Positions 5,320-14,703 are shown, counted from the first letter of the stretch. The stretch is 16,258 bases of DNA from CAYYJM01 sp964471755 (GCA_964471755.1 CAYYJM010000138.1:1-16258); one strand, 5' to 3'. Program-made: numbers and translations. The notes: generated by a model not told the origin, from the sequence alone.

Positions 5320-6936
5320 TCATCGTCGCCGCGACCGATACCGTCCGATCAACGCATTCGTCGAGCTGTCGTGCTTCAGTTCGCCGGCCGCTTGCAGTTC
5401 CGGCACGATCCGCTTCGCCAGCACCTTGCCCAGTTCGACGCCCCACTGATCGAACGAATCGATGCCCCAGATCACGCCCTGAGTGAAGACGCTGTGTTCG
5501 TACAGCGCGACGAGCTGGCCCAGAACGCTCGGTGTCAGTCGCTCGGCCAGGATCGTGTTCGACGGCCGATTTCCCGGGAAGGTCTTGTGCGGAACCAGAG
5601 CGTCCGGCACGCCCTCGGCCCGCACCTCCTCGGGCGTCTTGCCAAAGGCCAGGGCCTCGCTCTGGGCGAAGACGTTGGCCATCAGCTGATCGTGATGATC
5701 GCCCAGCGGATTGAGCGATTGACAGAAGCCGATGAAGTCGCACGGGATGAGCCGGGTTCCCTGGTGGATCAGCTGGTAGAACGAGTGCTGGCCGTTCGTG
5801 CCGGGCTCGCCCCAGTAGACCGCCCCGGTGTCGTAGTCCACCGCCGCCCCGTCGAGGCGGACACGCTTGCCGTTGCTCTCCATCGTCAACTGCTGAAGGT
5901 ACGCCGGGAAGCGTTTCAGGTACTGATCGTAGGGCAGGACCGCGACCGTCTGGGCTCCGAAGAAGTCGGCGTACCACAGACCGAGCAGACCCATCAGCGC
6001 TGGCAGGTTCTTCTCGAACGGGGTCGTGCGGTAATGCTCGTCCATGGCGTGAGCCCCGGCGAGCATCTCCCGGAAGTGGGCCGGCCCGATCGCGATCATG
6101 GTCGAAAGGCCGATCGCGGACAGCATCGAGTAACGGCCACCGACCCAGTCCCAGAAGCCGAACATGTTGGCCGGGTCGATGCCGAACTTCTTCACCTCCG
6201 CCTCGTTGGTCGAGACGGCGACGAAGTGCTTCGCGATGGCCGCCTGGTGCTTCAACTGGTGCAGGCACCACTCGCGGGCGGTATGGGCATTGGTCATCGT
6301 CTCCAGCGTCGTGAAGGTCTTGCTGGCGACGATGAAGAGCGTCTCGGCCGGGTCGAGGTCGTGCGTCGCCTCAGCGAAATCGGTGCCGTCCACGTTGGAG
6401 ACGAAGCGGAAGGTCAGGTTGCGCTGGCTGTAGTGCTTGAGTGCCTCATAGGCCATGACCGGGCCGAGGTCCGAGCCGCCGATACCGATGTTGACGACCG
6501 CTCGGATCGGCTTGCCGGTGTGTCCGATCCACGCTCCGGAACGCACCTGATCGGCAAAGGCCGCCATGCGGTCGAGAACCTGATGCACGTCGGCCACCAC
6601 GTCCACGCCATCGACGACGATCTTCTGCGTGCGCGGCGCTCGCAGGGCGACGTGCAGGACGGAGCGGTTCTCCGTCGTGTTGATCCGGTCGCCGCGGAAC
6701 ATGGCGTCGATCCGCTCGCGGAGGCGGGCCTCGCTGGCGAGCTGCACGAGCAGACGGAGCGTCTCATCGGTGACGCGGTTCTTGGAGTAATCGAGGAAGA
6801 GGTCGCACGCCTCGGCGGTGAGACGGATGCCGCGCTTCGGGTCCTGCTGAAACAGGGTTCGCAGGGTCACGTCGCGGATCTGTTGATGGTGGGCCGACAG
6901 GGCGTTCCAGGCCGGGAGTTCGCGTGGCGAGGTCAT
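5320..6936 (-). CDS. pgi: Glucose-6-phosphate isomerase
   Basis: This cytoplasmic enzyme interconverts glucose 6-phosphate and fructose 6-phosphate in glycolysis and gluconeogenesis. It is 538 residues long, like the E. coli-type enzyme of 549. Clear signatures are NIGIGGSDLGP, VSNVDGTDFAEA, SKTFTTLETMTNAH, the family block FGFWDWVGGRYSMLSAIG, WGEPGTNGQHSFYQLIHQGT with the catalytic Glu377, and FDQWGVELGK with Lys504. The residue matching E. coli His386 (in CDFIAPAITHNP) is Leu408 here (CDFIGFCQSLNP). The start at 6936 gives the expected N-terminus and has AGAGGAG 5 nt upstream; an in-frame extension to 7218 has no family similarity. On the minus strand TACAAT (6978-6983) could be its -10 box. 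It diverges from the ThuA-cytochrome gene. Confidence 0.97.
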   Translation of the reverse strand: MTSPRELPAWNALSAHHQQIRDVTLRTLFQQDPKRGIRLTAEACDLFLDYSKNRVTDETLRLLVQLASEARLRERIDAMFRGDRINTTENRSVLHVALRAPRTQKIVVDGVDVVADVHQVLDRMAAFADQVRSGAWIGHTGKPIRAVVNIGIGGSDLGPVMAYEALKHYSQRNLTFRFVSNVDGTDFAEATHDLDPAETLFIVASKTFTTLETMTNAHTAREWCLHQLKHQAAIAKHFVAVSTNEAEVKKFGIDPANMFGFWDWVGGRYSMLSAIGLSTMIAIGPAHFREMLAGAHAMDEHYRTTPFEKNLPALMGLLGLWYADFFGAQTVAVLPYDQYLKRFPAYLQQLTMESNGKRVRLDGAAVDYDTGAVYWGEPGTNGQHSFYQLIHQGTRLIPCDFIGFCQSLNPLGDHHDQLMANVFAQSEALAFGKTPEEVRAEGVPDALVPHKTFPGNRPSNTILAERLTPSVLGQLVALYEHSVFTQGVIWGIDSFDQWGVELGKVLAKRIVPELQAAGELKHDSSTNALIGRYRSRRR

Positions 6937-7111
6937 GGCTGCTCCTCTTCGGGATCGCGTTCGCGTCCAGCAGCCGTATTGTATGACGTCGGCGTGTCGT
7001 TCGGCGAGCGGCGCGGTGTCAGCGGTTCGCAATCCGACTCTTCCCTCTCGCCCGCTTTCGCGATACCATCGAGCCCATGATGACGATCCCTCTTTCGGCA
7101 GGGCCAATCTG
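6937..7111. promoter_or_regulatory. Divergent promoter region between pgi and the ThuA-cytochrome gene
   Basis: This 175-bp gap must hold promoters for both directions. The best candidate is a -10 box TACAAT on the minus strand at 6978-6983 for pgi, without a convincing -35. The plus-strand gene has only a weak GGCAGGG before its ATG. Confidence 0.3.
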
Positions 7112-10100
7112 ATGCGACGGTTCCTCGTACTCCTCGGCGGCTTCCTGGCCCTCGGCACCTTGCATACCGCGCAGCCGGCCGGGCTGTCGGCCCGGAAGAT
7201 CCTCTTCCTCGGCGACAACGGCCATCACAAACCGCAGGAACGCTACCGACAACTGGCCCCCGTCCTCGCCACTCGCGGCATCGATCTCACCTACACCGAC
7301 AGCGTCGCCGCCCTCAATCCCCAGACCCTGGCGAAGTACGATGGCCTGATCGTCTTCGCCAACCACACGCAGTGGAGCCCCGAGCAGGAAAAGGCTCTGC
7401 TCGACTACGTCGAGAGCGGCAAGGGCTTCATCCCACTTCACTGTGCTTCGGCCTGCTGGAACGGATCGCCGAAGTACGTCGCCCTCGTCGGAGCGAAATT
7501 CGCCAGCCACAGGACGGACACGTTCACCGTCAAGCGGATCGCGAAGCATCCCATCCTCGATGGTTGCGGTCCCTTCACGAGCTGGGATGAGACGTACGTC
7601 CACGCCGACCACAATCCGAAGGGCCGTACGGTCCTGGAGGAGCGCATCGAGAAGGGCAAATCCGAGCCGTGGACGTGGGTCCGCACGCAGGGCAAGGGTC
7701 GCGTCTTCTACACCGCCTGGGGCCATGACGAACGCACCTGGTCGCATCCCGGCTTTCAGAGTCTCGTCGAACGCGGCATCCGCTGGGCCGTCGGTGACGA
7801 TCCGACGAGGTGCGAGCCGTATGTCGATGCGCCGAAACTGACTGGCCCGAGTCCCGATGCGCCGAAGCCGGAATACGTCGAGGCCAAGGTGCCGTTCTAC
7901 GCTCCGGGCGGTCGCGGATCCGGCGAGCCGCTGACGAAAATGCCGCTGTCGCTTTCGGTCGAGAAATCGCTGCCGCACATGCAGTACCCGGCCGATCTGG
8001 AGCCGCGCCTGTTCGTCGCCGAGCCGGCCCTCGGTGGCAAGCCGCTGGCACTGGCCTGGGACGAACGCGGTCGCCTTTGGGTCACCGTCACGGTGGACTA
8101 CCCGAACGAGTTGCGCACCCAGGGCAAGGGTGACGATCGCATCGTCATCTGCGAGGATACCGACAAGGACGGCAAGGCCGACAGGTTCACCGTCTTCGCC
8201 GACAAGCTGAGCATCCCGACGAGTCTCTGCTTCGCTCGCGGCGGCGTCATCGTCCATGCTCCGCCGCAGACGCTCTTCCTCAAGGATAATGACGGCGACG
8301 ACAAGGCCGACGTGCGCGACGTGCTGTTCACCGGTTGGGGCACGCGCGATACGCACGCCGGGCCGAGCAACCTGCGCTTCGGCCTCGACGGCTGGATCTA
8401 CGGCATCGTCGGCTACTCCGGTTTCAGCGGCCGGGTCGGCGGAGTCGAACATCGCTTCGGCCAGGGCATCTACCGCTTCAAGCCGGACGGCTCGGCCCTG
8501 GAGTTCCTGCGCAGCACGAGCAACAACTCGTGGGGCCTCGGTTTCAGCGAGGAAGGGCATCTGTTCGGCTCGACGGCCAACGGTTGCTCCAACGTCTACC
8601 TGCCGATTCCGAACCGCTACTACGAGGCCGTTCGCGGCTGGTCGGCCGGCGTCCTGCCGAACATCGCCACGAGCAACCGCTTCCACCCGATCACGGAGAA
8701 CGTCCGCCAGGTGGACTGGCACGGCGGCTTCACCTCGGCGGCCGGCCACGCCCTCTACACGGCCCGGACGTACGATCGTGCCTACTGGAACCGCACCGCC
8801 TTCGTCAGCGATCCGACCGGCCACCTGACCGCGACGTTCCATCTCCTTCCGGTCGGCACCGATTTCGTCGCCCGGTATGGCTGGAACCTGCTCGCCAGCA
8901 CGGATGAATGGACCGCGCCAACCGTCGCCGAGGTCGGGCCGGACGGCAACGTCTGGCTCATCGACTGGTACGCCTACATCGTCCAGCACAACCCGACGCC
9001 GACCGGATTCAAGACCGGCAAGGGGAACGCCTACGAGACGCCGCTGCGCGACACGAAGCACGGCCGGATCTATCGCCTTGTCAAGAAGGACGCGAAGACC
9101 AGCGAATTCCCGCCGCTCGGTACACCAGAACAGATGGTGACAGCCCTGCGTCACGACAACATGCTCTGGCGGTTGCACGCCCAGCGGCTGCTCGTCGAGC
9201 GCGGCAAACCGGACGTGCTGCCGGCCCTGATCAAGGAGGTGGCCAACGTCGAGGTCGATGCCATCGGCTTGACACCGGGAGCGATCCACGCCCTGTGGAC
9301 GCTGCACGGCCTGGGTCTGCTCGATGGCAAGAATGCCGCGGCGCTCCAGGCGGTGAAGCAGGCTCTCAAGCACCCCTCCGCCGGCGTGCGGCGAAACGCT
9401 CTTCTCGTGCTGCCGCGAACCGAGGTCGGAGCGAACCTCCTCCGCGCGAGTTTCAAGGAGAAGGAGAGCGATCCACAGGTGCTGCTGGCCCGACTGCTGG
9501 CCCTGGCCGAGATGCCGGCTCAGACCGGCATCGGGTCCGAGTTGAAGGCCCTGGCGATGGATGGGGAGCTGCTGGGTGATCGTCACCTGCCGGACGCTCT
9601 GACTGCGGCGGCGGCCCGGCACGATGTCGGCTTCCTCCAGGCCATCGTCGCCGAGACGAAGGCCCTGGAACCGCGCACGCTCCGCATTGTCGGCCTGGTC
9701 GCCGAACATCATGCTCGGGGCGGCCCGGTCGAGACGATCGGCTCGCTTCTGGCCGGACTCGCCGAGGCGCATCCGGCGACGCGTCTGATTCTGCTGAACG
9801 CGATCGAGAAGGGCTGGCCCCGATCCGCGAAAGCGACGCTGACGAAAGAGCAGGAACAGGCCGTCGTCGCGCTGATGCCGAAGCTCACCCTGGAAGGACA
9901 GGGGCGACTCGTCCGCCTGATGTCGTCCTGGGGCAGCAAGGCGGTCGAGCAGTACGGAGTCGCGGTGGCGAAATCACTCTTCGGCATCGTCGAGGACGAG
10001 AAGGCCGAGGGATCGGCTCGACTGACAGCTGCTCGTCAGCTCATGGAACTGGCCGGGAGCAAGCCCGAGACGCGCACCCGGTTGATGGAACTGGTCGGGC

Positions 10101-11434
10101 CGCGGACGGCACCGAAGGTCGCCGAGGGTATCCTGGAGGTCCTCGGTTCGACCGCCGACGCCGACGTTTCCGCCGTCATCCTCGAACGCTATCGCGGCTG
10201 GTCGCCCGGTCTGCGAGCGGCGGCGGTCCGTACCCTCCTGGCGCGCACGTCCACGACGAAGGCCCTGCTCGCCGCTCTCGACAAGGGCACGGTGCAGATC
10301 AGCGAACTGGCTCTGGACCAGCAGCAGACCCTGAGCAACCACCCCGATCGGACCATCCGGGAGCAGGCGAAGAAGGTCCTGGCTCGCGGCGGAGCCTTGC
10401 CCAGTCCCGACCGGGCGAAGGTGATCGAGGAACGCCTCGCTCTGCTGAAGAAGGAGGGCGACGCGAAGCATGGCAAGGAACTGTTCGTCAAGCACTGTGC
10501 GAACTGTCATCGACATGGCAGTGAAGGCGGCAATGTCGGCCCGGACCTGACCGGCTTCGCCGTTCATCCGAAGGAGGAGATTCTCGTCCACCTGCTCGAC
10601 CCGAATCGGAGCGTCGAGGGCAACTTCCGCGTCTTCACGGCGCAGATGGCCGATGGTCGGGTCTTCAACGGCCTGATCGCCTCGGAGACGCGAACGTCGC
10701 TGGAACTGGTCGATGCCAATGCCAAGCGGATCACCTTGCAACGGGCCGACGTCGAGGAACTGCTCGGCTCGAATCGCTCGCTGATGCCTGAGGGCTTCGA
10801 GAAGCAACTCGGCGACGACGGCCTGGTCGATCTGCTGGCGTTTCTGACGAAGAAGGGCAAGTACCTGCCGCTGCCACTGGATAAGGCGGCGACGGTCGTC
10901 ACGACGCGCGGCATGTTCTACGACGAGGACAACAACGTCGAACGGCTCATCTTCAGCGACTGGAAGTCGAAGACCGTCGGCGACGTGCCGTTCGTGCTGA
11001 TCGATCCGCAGGGGGACCGGGTCAAGAACGCGGTGCTGCTGTATTCGCGAAACGGCAAGGTTCCGCCGAAGATGCCGAAGTCGGTCAAAGTGCCGTGCAA
11101 CACGGCGGCGAAGGCGATCCACCTGCTCGGCGGTGTCGGCGGCTGGGCCTTTCCTTTCTCTGAGAAGGGGAGCGTGTCGATGATCGTTCGCCTGCACTAC
11201 GCCGATGGCAGCACGGAGGACCACCCGTTGAAGAACGGCGTCCACATCGCCGATTACATCCGCAAGGTGGACGTGCCGGAGTCGAAGTTTGCTTTCGCCG
11301 TCCGGGGTCAGCAGGTTCGCTACCTGGCGATCACGCCGAAGAAGACGGCGTCGATCAAGGAGATCGAGTTGGTCAAGGGACCAGACGCCACCGCTCCGGT
11401 GGTCCTGGCGATCACGGTCGAGACGGGGAACTGA
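7112..11434 (+). CDS. Secreted ThuA / membrane-bound-dehydrogenase-like propeller / HEAT / cytochrome c fusion
   Basis: This 1440-residue protein has a signal peptide (MRRFLVLLGGFLALGTLHT), a ThuA-like domain at about 29-230 (KILFLGDNGHHKPQERY; GFIPLHCASACW; FYTAWGHDERTW), and a sorbosone-dehydrogenase-like propeller at about 290-660 of the planctomycete 'putative membrane-bound dehydrogenase' type (ALAWDERGRLWV, CEDTDKDGKADRFTVF, GPSNLRFGLDGWIYG). HEAT-like helical repeats follow at about 665-1090, then a haem-binding domain from 1117 with C1129-x-x-C1132-H1133. Met1225, in LMPEGF, could be the sixth haem ligand. Residues from about 1255 to the end are not recognised. The family is thought to oxidise sugars in the periplasm and pass electrons to haem; the substrate is unknown. 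The start at 7112 was chosen for the signal peptide, and the longer in-frame start at 6935 overlaps pgi. A terminator follows directly. Confidence 0.88.
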   Translation: MRRFLVLLGGFLALGTLHTAQPAGLSARKILFLGDNGHHKPQERYRQLAPVLATRGIDLTYTDSVAALNPQTLAKYDGLIVFANHTQWSPEQEKALLDYVESGKGFIPLHCASACWNGSPKYVALVGAKFASHRTDTFTVKRIAKHPILDGCGPFTSWDETYVHADHNPKGRTVLEERIEKGKSEPWTWVRTQGKGRVFYTAWGHDERTWSHPGFQSLVERGIRWAVGDDPTRCEPYVDAPKLTGPSPDAPKPEYVEAKVPFYAPGGRGSGEPLTKMPLSLSVEKSLPHMQYPADLEPRLFVAEPALGGKPLALAWDERGRLWVTVTVDYPNELRTQGKGDDRIVICEDTDKDGKADRFTVFADKLSIPTSLCFARGGVIVHAPPQTLFLKDNDGDDKADVRDVLFTGWGTRDTHAGPSNLRFGLDGWIYGIVGYSGFSGRVGGVEHRFGQGIYRFKPDGSALEFLRSTSNNSWGLGFSEEGHLFGSTANGCSNVYLPIPNRYYEAVRGWSAGVLPNIATSNRFHPITENVRQVDWHGGFTSAAGHALYTARTYDRAYWNRTAFVSDPTGHLTATFHLLPVGTDFVARYGWNLLASTDEWTAPTVAEVGPDGNVWLIDWYAYIVQHNPTPTGFKTGKGNAYETPLRDTKHGRIYRLVKKDAKTSEFPPLGTPEQMVTALRHDNMLWRLHAQRLLVERGKPDVLPALIKEVANVEVDAIGLTPGAIHALWTLHGLGLLDGKNAAALQAVKQALKHPSAGVRRNALLVLPRTEVGANLLRASFKEKESDPQVLLARLLALAEMPAQTGIGSELKALAMDGELLGDRHLPDALTAAAARHDVGFLQAIVAETKALEPRTLRIVGLVAEHHARGGPVETIGSLLAGLAEAHPATRLILLNAIEKGWPRSAKATLTKEQEQAVVALMPKLTLEGQGRLVRLMSSWGSKAVEQYGVAVAKSLFGIVEDEKAEGSARLTAARQLMELAGSKPETRTRLMELVGPRTAPKVAEGILEVLGSTADADVSAVILERYRGWSPGLRAAAVRTLLARTSTTKALLAALDKGTVQISELALDQQQTLSNHPDRTIREQAKKVLARGGALPSPDRAKVIEERLALLKKEGDAKHGKELFVKHCANCHRHGSEGGNVGPDLTGFAVHPKEEILVHLLDPNRSVEGNFRVFTAQMADGRVFNGLIASETRTSLELVDANAKRITLQRADVEELLGSNRSLMPEGFEKQLGDDGLVDLLAFLTKKGKYLPLPLDKAATVVTTRGMFYDEDNNVERLIFSDWKSKTVGDVPFVLIDPQGDRVKNAVLLYSRNGKVPPKMPKSVKVPCNTAAKAIHLLGGVGGWAFPFSEKGSVSMIVRLHYADGSTEDHPLKNGVHIADYIRKVDVPESKFAFAVRGQQVRYLAITPKKTASIKEIELVKGPDATAPVVLAITVETGN

Positions 11435-11456
11435 TCGGCGGGATTGCCTTTTCGAG

Positions 11457-11492
11457 GCGGGCGGAGGATAATCCGCCCGCTCGTTTGTTTTC
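11457..11492 (+). terminator. Intrinsic terminator after the ThuA-cytochrome gene
   Basis: A perfect 9-bp GC-rich stem (11457-11465 with 11472-11480), loop GGATAA, is followed by TCGTTTGTTTTC. It ends 11 nt before the Uma2 start, so the Uma2 ribosome binding site GAGGAA lies just past the T-run. Either Uma2 depends on readthrough or its promoter lies within or before the terminator. Confidence 0.75.
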
Positions 11493-11503
11493 GAGGAACC
11501 GCC

Positions 11504-12181
11504 ATGTCCACCGCACAGCAAGACGCAACGGTCGGTGATCTACTCGGTCGGCTGGGAGACATCTCGCCCCACCGACTGCTGCTCAAGCCGGCCCCCGGCA
11601 CGGCCACGGAGGCCGACCTGCTGAGGGAATTACACCGGAAGGAGCGGCTGGTCGAACTGGTCGCCGGCACCCTGGTGGAGAAACTCTTGGGATATCGCGA
11701 AGCACGGCTGGCGGGGTGGATCATCCGACTTCTGGGACACTTTCTGGACTCGAACGATCTCGGTGATCTTGCCCCGGGCGATGGCCCGCTGCGGCTGATG
11801 GCCGGCCTGGTGCGGTTGCCGGATGTGTCGTTCGTTCGCCGGGACAAGCTGCCCGGTGGGATTCCGCCAGACGAGCCGATCCCCGATCTGGTCCCGGATC
11901 TGGCGATTGAGGTCCTCAGCGAAAGCAACACGCCCGGCGAGATGAAGGTCAAGCGAAAGGAGTACTTCCTGGCCGGCACGACGCTTGTCTGGGAAGTCGA
12001 TCCGCGCCGCCGGGTCGTGGTCGTCTACACCGCGCCGGAGACGTCGGCGACGCTGACCGAGGCCGACACGCTCGACGGCGGCACCGTTCTGCCGGGTCTG
12101 AGCCTGCCCGTGGCGCGGATCTTCGAGCGGTTGCCGGCCGCTCCCGCGCGGCGAGCGCGGAAGAAGAAACCGGGCGCGTGA
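11504..12181 (+). CDS. Uma2 family PD-(D/E)XK nuclease-like protein
   Basis: This 225-residue protein has the Uma2 (DUF820) restriction-endonuclease-like fold. Visible family features are ELVAGTLVEK (Glu51), LPDVSFVRRDKL (Asp107), PDLAIEVLSESNTPGEMKVKRKEY (Glu136 and the following Lys cluster 148-152) and LVWEVDPRRRVVVVY. These acidic and Lys residues form the PD-(D/E)XK centre in the family. Such genes occur in many copies in cyanobacteria and planctomycetes, and their cellular role is not established. A basic tail (RRARKKK) ends the protein. The start at 11504 has GAGGAA 5 nt upstream. It lies close behind the ThuA-cytochrome gene but after that gene's terminator, and its stop codon is part of a hairpin shared with the convergent propeller gene. 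Confidence 0.88.
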   Translation: MSTAQQDATVGDLLGRLGDISPHRLLLKPAPGTATEADLLRELHRKERLVELVAGTLVEKLLGYREARLAGWIIRLLGHFLDSNDLGDLAPGDGPLRLMAGLVRLPDVSFVRRDKLPGGIPPDEPIPDLVPDLAIEVLSESNTPGEMKVKRKEYFLAGTTLVWEVDPRRRVVVVYTAPETSATLTEADTLDGGTVLPGLSLPVARIFERLPAAPARRARKKKPGA

Positions 12182-12202
12182 CGGCTGGAGATTGCCAGCC
12201 GT
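12181..12202. terminator. Shared bidirectional terminator hairpin overlapping both stop codons
   Basis: An 8-bp perfect stem (12181-12188 with 12195-12202) with a 6-nt loop spans the whole 20-bp gap between Uma2 and the propeller gene. Its first base is the last base of the Uma2 TGA, and its last base lies in the propeller's stop codon. On the plus strand TATTTGG follows. The short T-runs make it a modest terminator. Confidence 0.55.
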
Positions 12203-14691
12203 TATTTGGAAGAACCGCTCGGCTCGAAACAGTAGAGCATGTTGTTCACGTTCGGGCTGTAGAAGAGCCGGCCGTTCGTGGCGGTTGGCGTGGTGCAGGC
12301 TCGCGGAGCGAAACCGGGGCTCTGCCAGGTGATCTTGCCCGTCGTCAGGTCGCGGACGTACAGGCCGCTACTGCTCACGGCGATCGAAAGACGGCCGCTT
12401 GTCAGCAGGACCGGGGCGCACGAATGATCCGGACAGCCGGCCAGGACCTCACGCCGATCGCGGCGAATCGGCTTGCCCGTGGCCAGGTCGTGCAGGATGC
12501 CGTGGCCGCCGTAGCCGCGGACGACGAACCACTCCTCGCTCAGGGCCGGCTGATGCGCATAACTCAGCCGATCGGCCTGCCATTTCAGCGAACCATCCTT
12601 CGCCGAGACGCAGTACATGGGCGCGCCGGACTGCCCGCCAAGGTAGAGGTGGCCATCCCGGCCGGCGGGTCGGCCGTAGCCGTGGACGTGGTAGTCCCGT
12701 GAGGTCCACAGGACCTTGCCCGTGGCCGGCTCGACTGCGATGGTCGAGCCGGCCCCCTTGCCCCAGGTCAGGCCGCACGAGAAGTACATCACGCCGTCCA
12801 GCAGGCAGGCCCCGCCGGCGACCGTCTTGAGGTCGCTCGGCAATTCGTGCCGCCAGAGCGGTTTGCCGGTCGCGGCATCGAACGCCCGCGCCACCGGCTT
12901 CGGTGGCGTGCCTTCCGCAGTGAAGCCAGCGACCACGTCGCCGACCTTCACGGGGGATGTGCGGCACGTCCCCTGGATCGACCCCCACGGCTGCGACCAG
13001 AGCGTGGTGCCGGTCTGTTTGTCCACGGCCAGGAACTCCGAGCCGCCCTCGCCCGGCTTGCGCGTCGTGGATCGGCCGTTGCGGGTGATGTAGAGGCGGT
13101 CGCCGTCGAGGAGGAGTTGCTTCCAGCCATCGACAGGACCGTTCAGCCGGCGGCGCCAGCGGATCCGGCCGGTCGCCTGCTCCAGCGCCCCAATCGTGCC
13201 GGCCTCGGAAACGAAGTACAGACTTTCGTCGTCGGCACTCATCTGCACGCGCAGGTCGAACGGTCGGCACGCCCAGCGCAGGCGGAAGGGCGGCTTCAGA
13301 TCCGGGTCGTCCACGAAGCTCGTGTTCGCCTGGTCCATGCTCGCCACCGGGGCCCCATACCGCTTGCCTGTCGCGCTGGCGATCTTCGAGCGCACTTCGT
13401 GGAGAGCCGGCATCTCCTTCGGCAACGGCAACTTGCCGTCCGGGGCGAGACCGTAGAGATAGCCATCGTCGCAGCCGAAGTAGACGGCCCCCTCGGCGAT
13501 GGCCGGGGCCGAAGCGATCGGCCTGCCGAACGGAGTCGCGAAGCGGAACGGAGTCGGCTTGAAGTCCGGCCAGTGGCCCGTGGCGGTCAGCGGCACGGCG
13601 AAAAGTTCGCCCGCCAGGGTGCCGAAGACGCAGTGATCCTTCGCCAGGACAGTCGAGGTGATGCACGACGTGAACCGCGTCTGGTCGAGCGTGTTGTCGG
13701 TCCGTGCCGTCCAGAGCGTCCGACGGGCGGCGAAGTCGTAGGCGACCACGCCCTGATAGTGTCGAGGCCAGAAGACCGTCTCGCCGCGAACCGCCGGGGT
13801 GGCGAAGACGGCCCAGTTGTGATCGCGGAAGTCCTTCTTCTCGTCGAAGGTGCCGTCGGCGAGCCGGACGCGAATCACGTTGCCCCACTGGTCGGTACTG
13901 GGGTAGCCGCAGTAGACCCAGTCGCCAGCGATGGCCGGCCCCATCGGGATACCGGCGTCCTTGCCGAGCGGCGCGCGCTGGCACCAGAGCAGGCCGGCCG
14001 ACGTGCCCTTGTCTTCCAGACAGAAGAGATCCCAGCCAAGGTTGACGACGACGCGCTTGCCGGACACGGCCACCTCGCCGCCGCCGAAGTGCGGATCGTG
14101 GAAACTGCCGGGGAAGCCACTCGCCCGCTTGTTCGTCTTCGGATCGACGTAGCTCTTGTAGTGGTCCCAGCGCCAGCGCTCGTTGCCGTCAAGGTCGAGG
14201 CAGTGGACGATCGCCCCGAGATGCTGAAAGTAGATCGAATCGTTGGCCGCCGTCGGCGAACCGGTGATCGGCCAGCCGACGGCGATGCTGCGCCGCACCT
14301 TGCCGCTGGCGGCGTCGAGGATGTGGAACCGGCCCGCCGTCGTGCCGTAATAGAGCCTGCCCTTCACCACGCAGACCGACGACGTGTTCGACCCGCAGGC
14401 GTACTCACCGTCAGGGGCGGTCTTCCAGACGATGCGGTTCGCTCGCGGGTCGATGCAATAGGCGGTGCCCATCTGATCGACGACGAAGACCTTGCCGCCG
14501 ACCACGGCCGGCGATGTGGTGACGGCATCGTCAAGACGAACGCACGTCGCCAGGGCCAAGGGCAACTTCAGCGTCTCATCGGCCGCATCGCCGGCGTGCT
14601 GGGCGGTGCGCTGCATCTGGGACCATTCGGCGACGAGGAATGACGCCGCCAGCAAGAGCATTCCCACCGCCAGGGACCACCGGGTTGTCAT
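12202..14691 (-). CDS. Large secreted PQQ-like beta-propeller protein
   Basis: This 829-residue protein has an N-terminal signal or anchor segment (MTTRWSLAVGMLLLAASFLVA) followed by WSQMQRTAQHAGDA, a common lead-in of planctomycete outer-membrane/periplasmic PQQ-like propellers. Blades such as TTSPAVVGGKVFVVDQMG, 'FHILDAASGKVRRSI', 'GALEQATGRIRWRR', 'FLAVDKQTGTTLWSQP', 'ARAFDAATGKPLWRHE' and 'TIAVEPATGKVLWTS' recur along the full length, enough for two propellers in tandem. No dehydrogenase catalytic signature or haem motif was found, so its activity is unknown. It is the second gene of an operon: its ATG lies 12 nt after the stop of 14704-16098, with GAGGG as ribosome binding site overlapping that junction. 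Confidence 0.85.
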   Translation of the reverse strand: MTTRWSLAVGMLLLAASFLVAEWSQMQRTAQHAGDAADETLKLPLALATCVRLDDAVTTSPAVVGGKVFVVDQMGTAYCIDPRANRIVWKTAPDGEYACGSNTSSVCVVKGRLYYGTTAGRFHILDAASGKVRRSIAVGWPITGSPTAANDSIYFQHLGAIVHCLDLDGNERWRWDHYKSYVDPKTNKRASGFPGSFHDPHFGGGEVAVSGKRVVVNLGWDLFCLEDKGTSAGLLWCQRAPLGKDAGIPMGPAIAGDWVYCGYPSTDQWGNVIRVRLADGTFDEKKDFRDHNWAVFATPAVRGETVFWPRHYQGVVAYDFAARRTLWTARTDNTLDQTRFTSCITSTVLAKDHCVFGTLAGELFAVPLTATGHWPDFKPTPFRFATPFGRPIASAPAIAEGAVYFGCDDGYLYGLAPDGKLPLPKEMPALHEVRSKIASATGKRYGAPVASMDQANTSFVDDPDLKPPFRLRWACRPFDLRVQMSADDESLYFVSEAGTIGALEQATGRIRWRRRLNGPVDGWKQLLLDGDRLYITRNGRSTTRKPGEGGSEFLAVDKQTGTTLWSQPWGSIQGTCRTSPVKVGDVVAGFTAEGTPPKPVARAFDAATGKPLWRHELPSDLKTVAGGACLLDGVMYFSCGLTWGKGAGSTIAVEPATGKVLWTSRDYHVHGYGRPAGRDGHLYLGGQSGAPMYCVSAKDGSLKWQADRLSYAHQPALSEEWFVVRGYGGHGILHDLATGKPIRRDRREVLAGCPDHSCAPVLLTSGRLSIAVSSSGLYVRDLTTGKITWQSPGFAPRACTTPTATNGRLFYSPNVNNMLYCFEPSGSSK

Positions 14692-14703
14692 GACATGCCC
14701 TCG

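Noticed and set aside
7019..9772. 917-codon open frame on the minus strand opposite the ThuA-cytochrome gene
   Set aside because: Long antisense frames are expected in GC-rich DNA. The translation has no recognisable domain, while the plus strand has clear motifs throughout.
12847..14643. 598-codon open frame on the plus strand opposite the large propeller
   Set aside because: The composition is Arg/Ala-rich with no domain pattern; the minus strand has regular PQQ-like blades.
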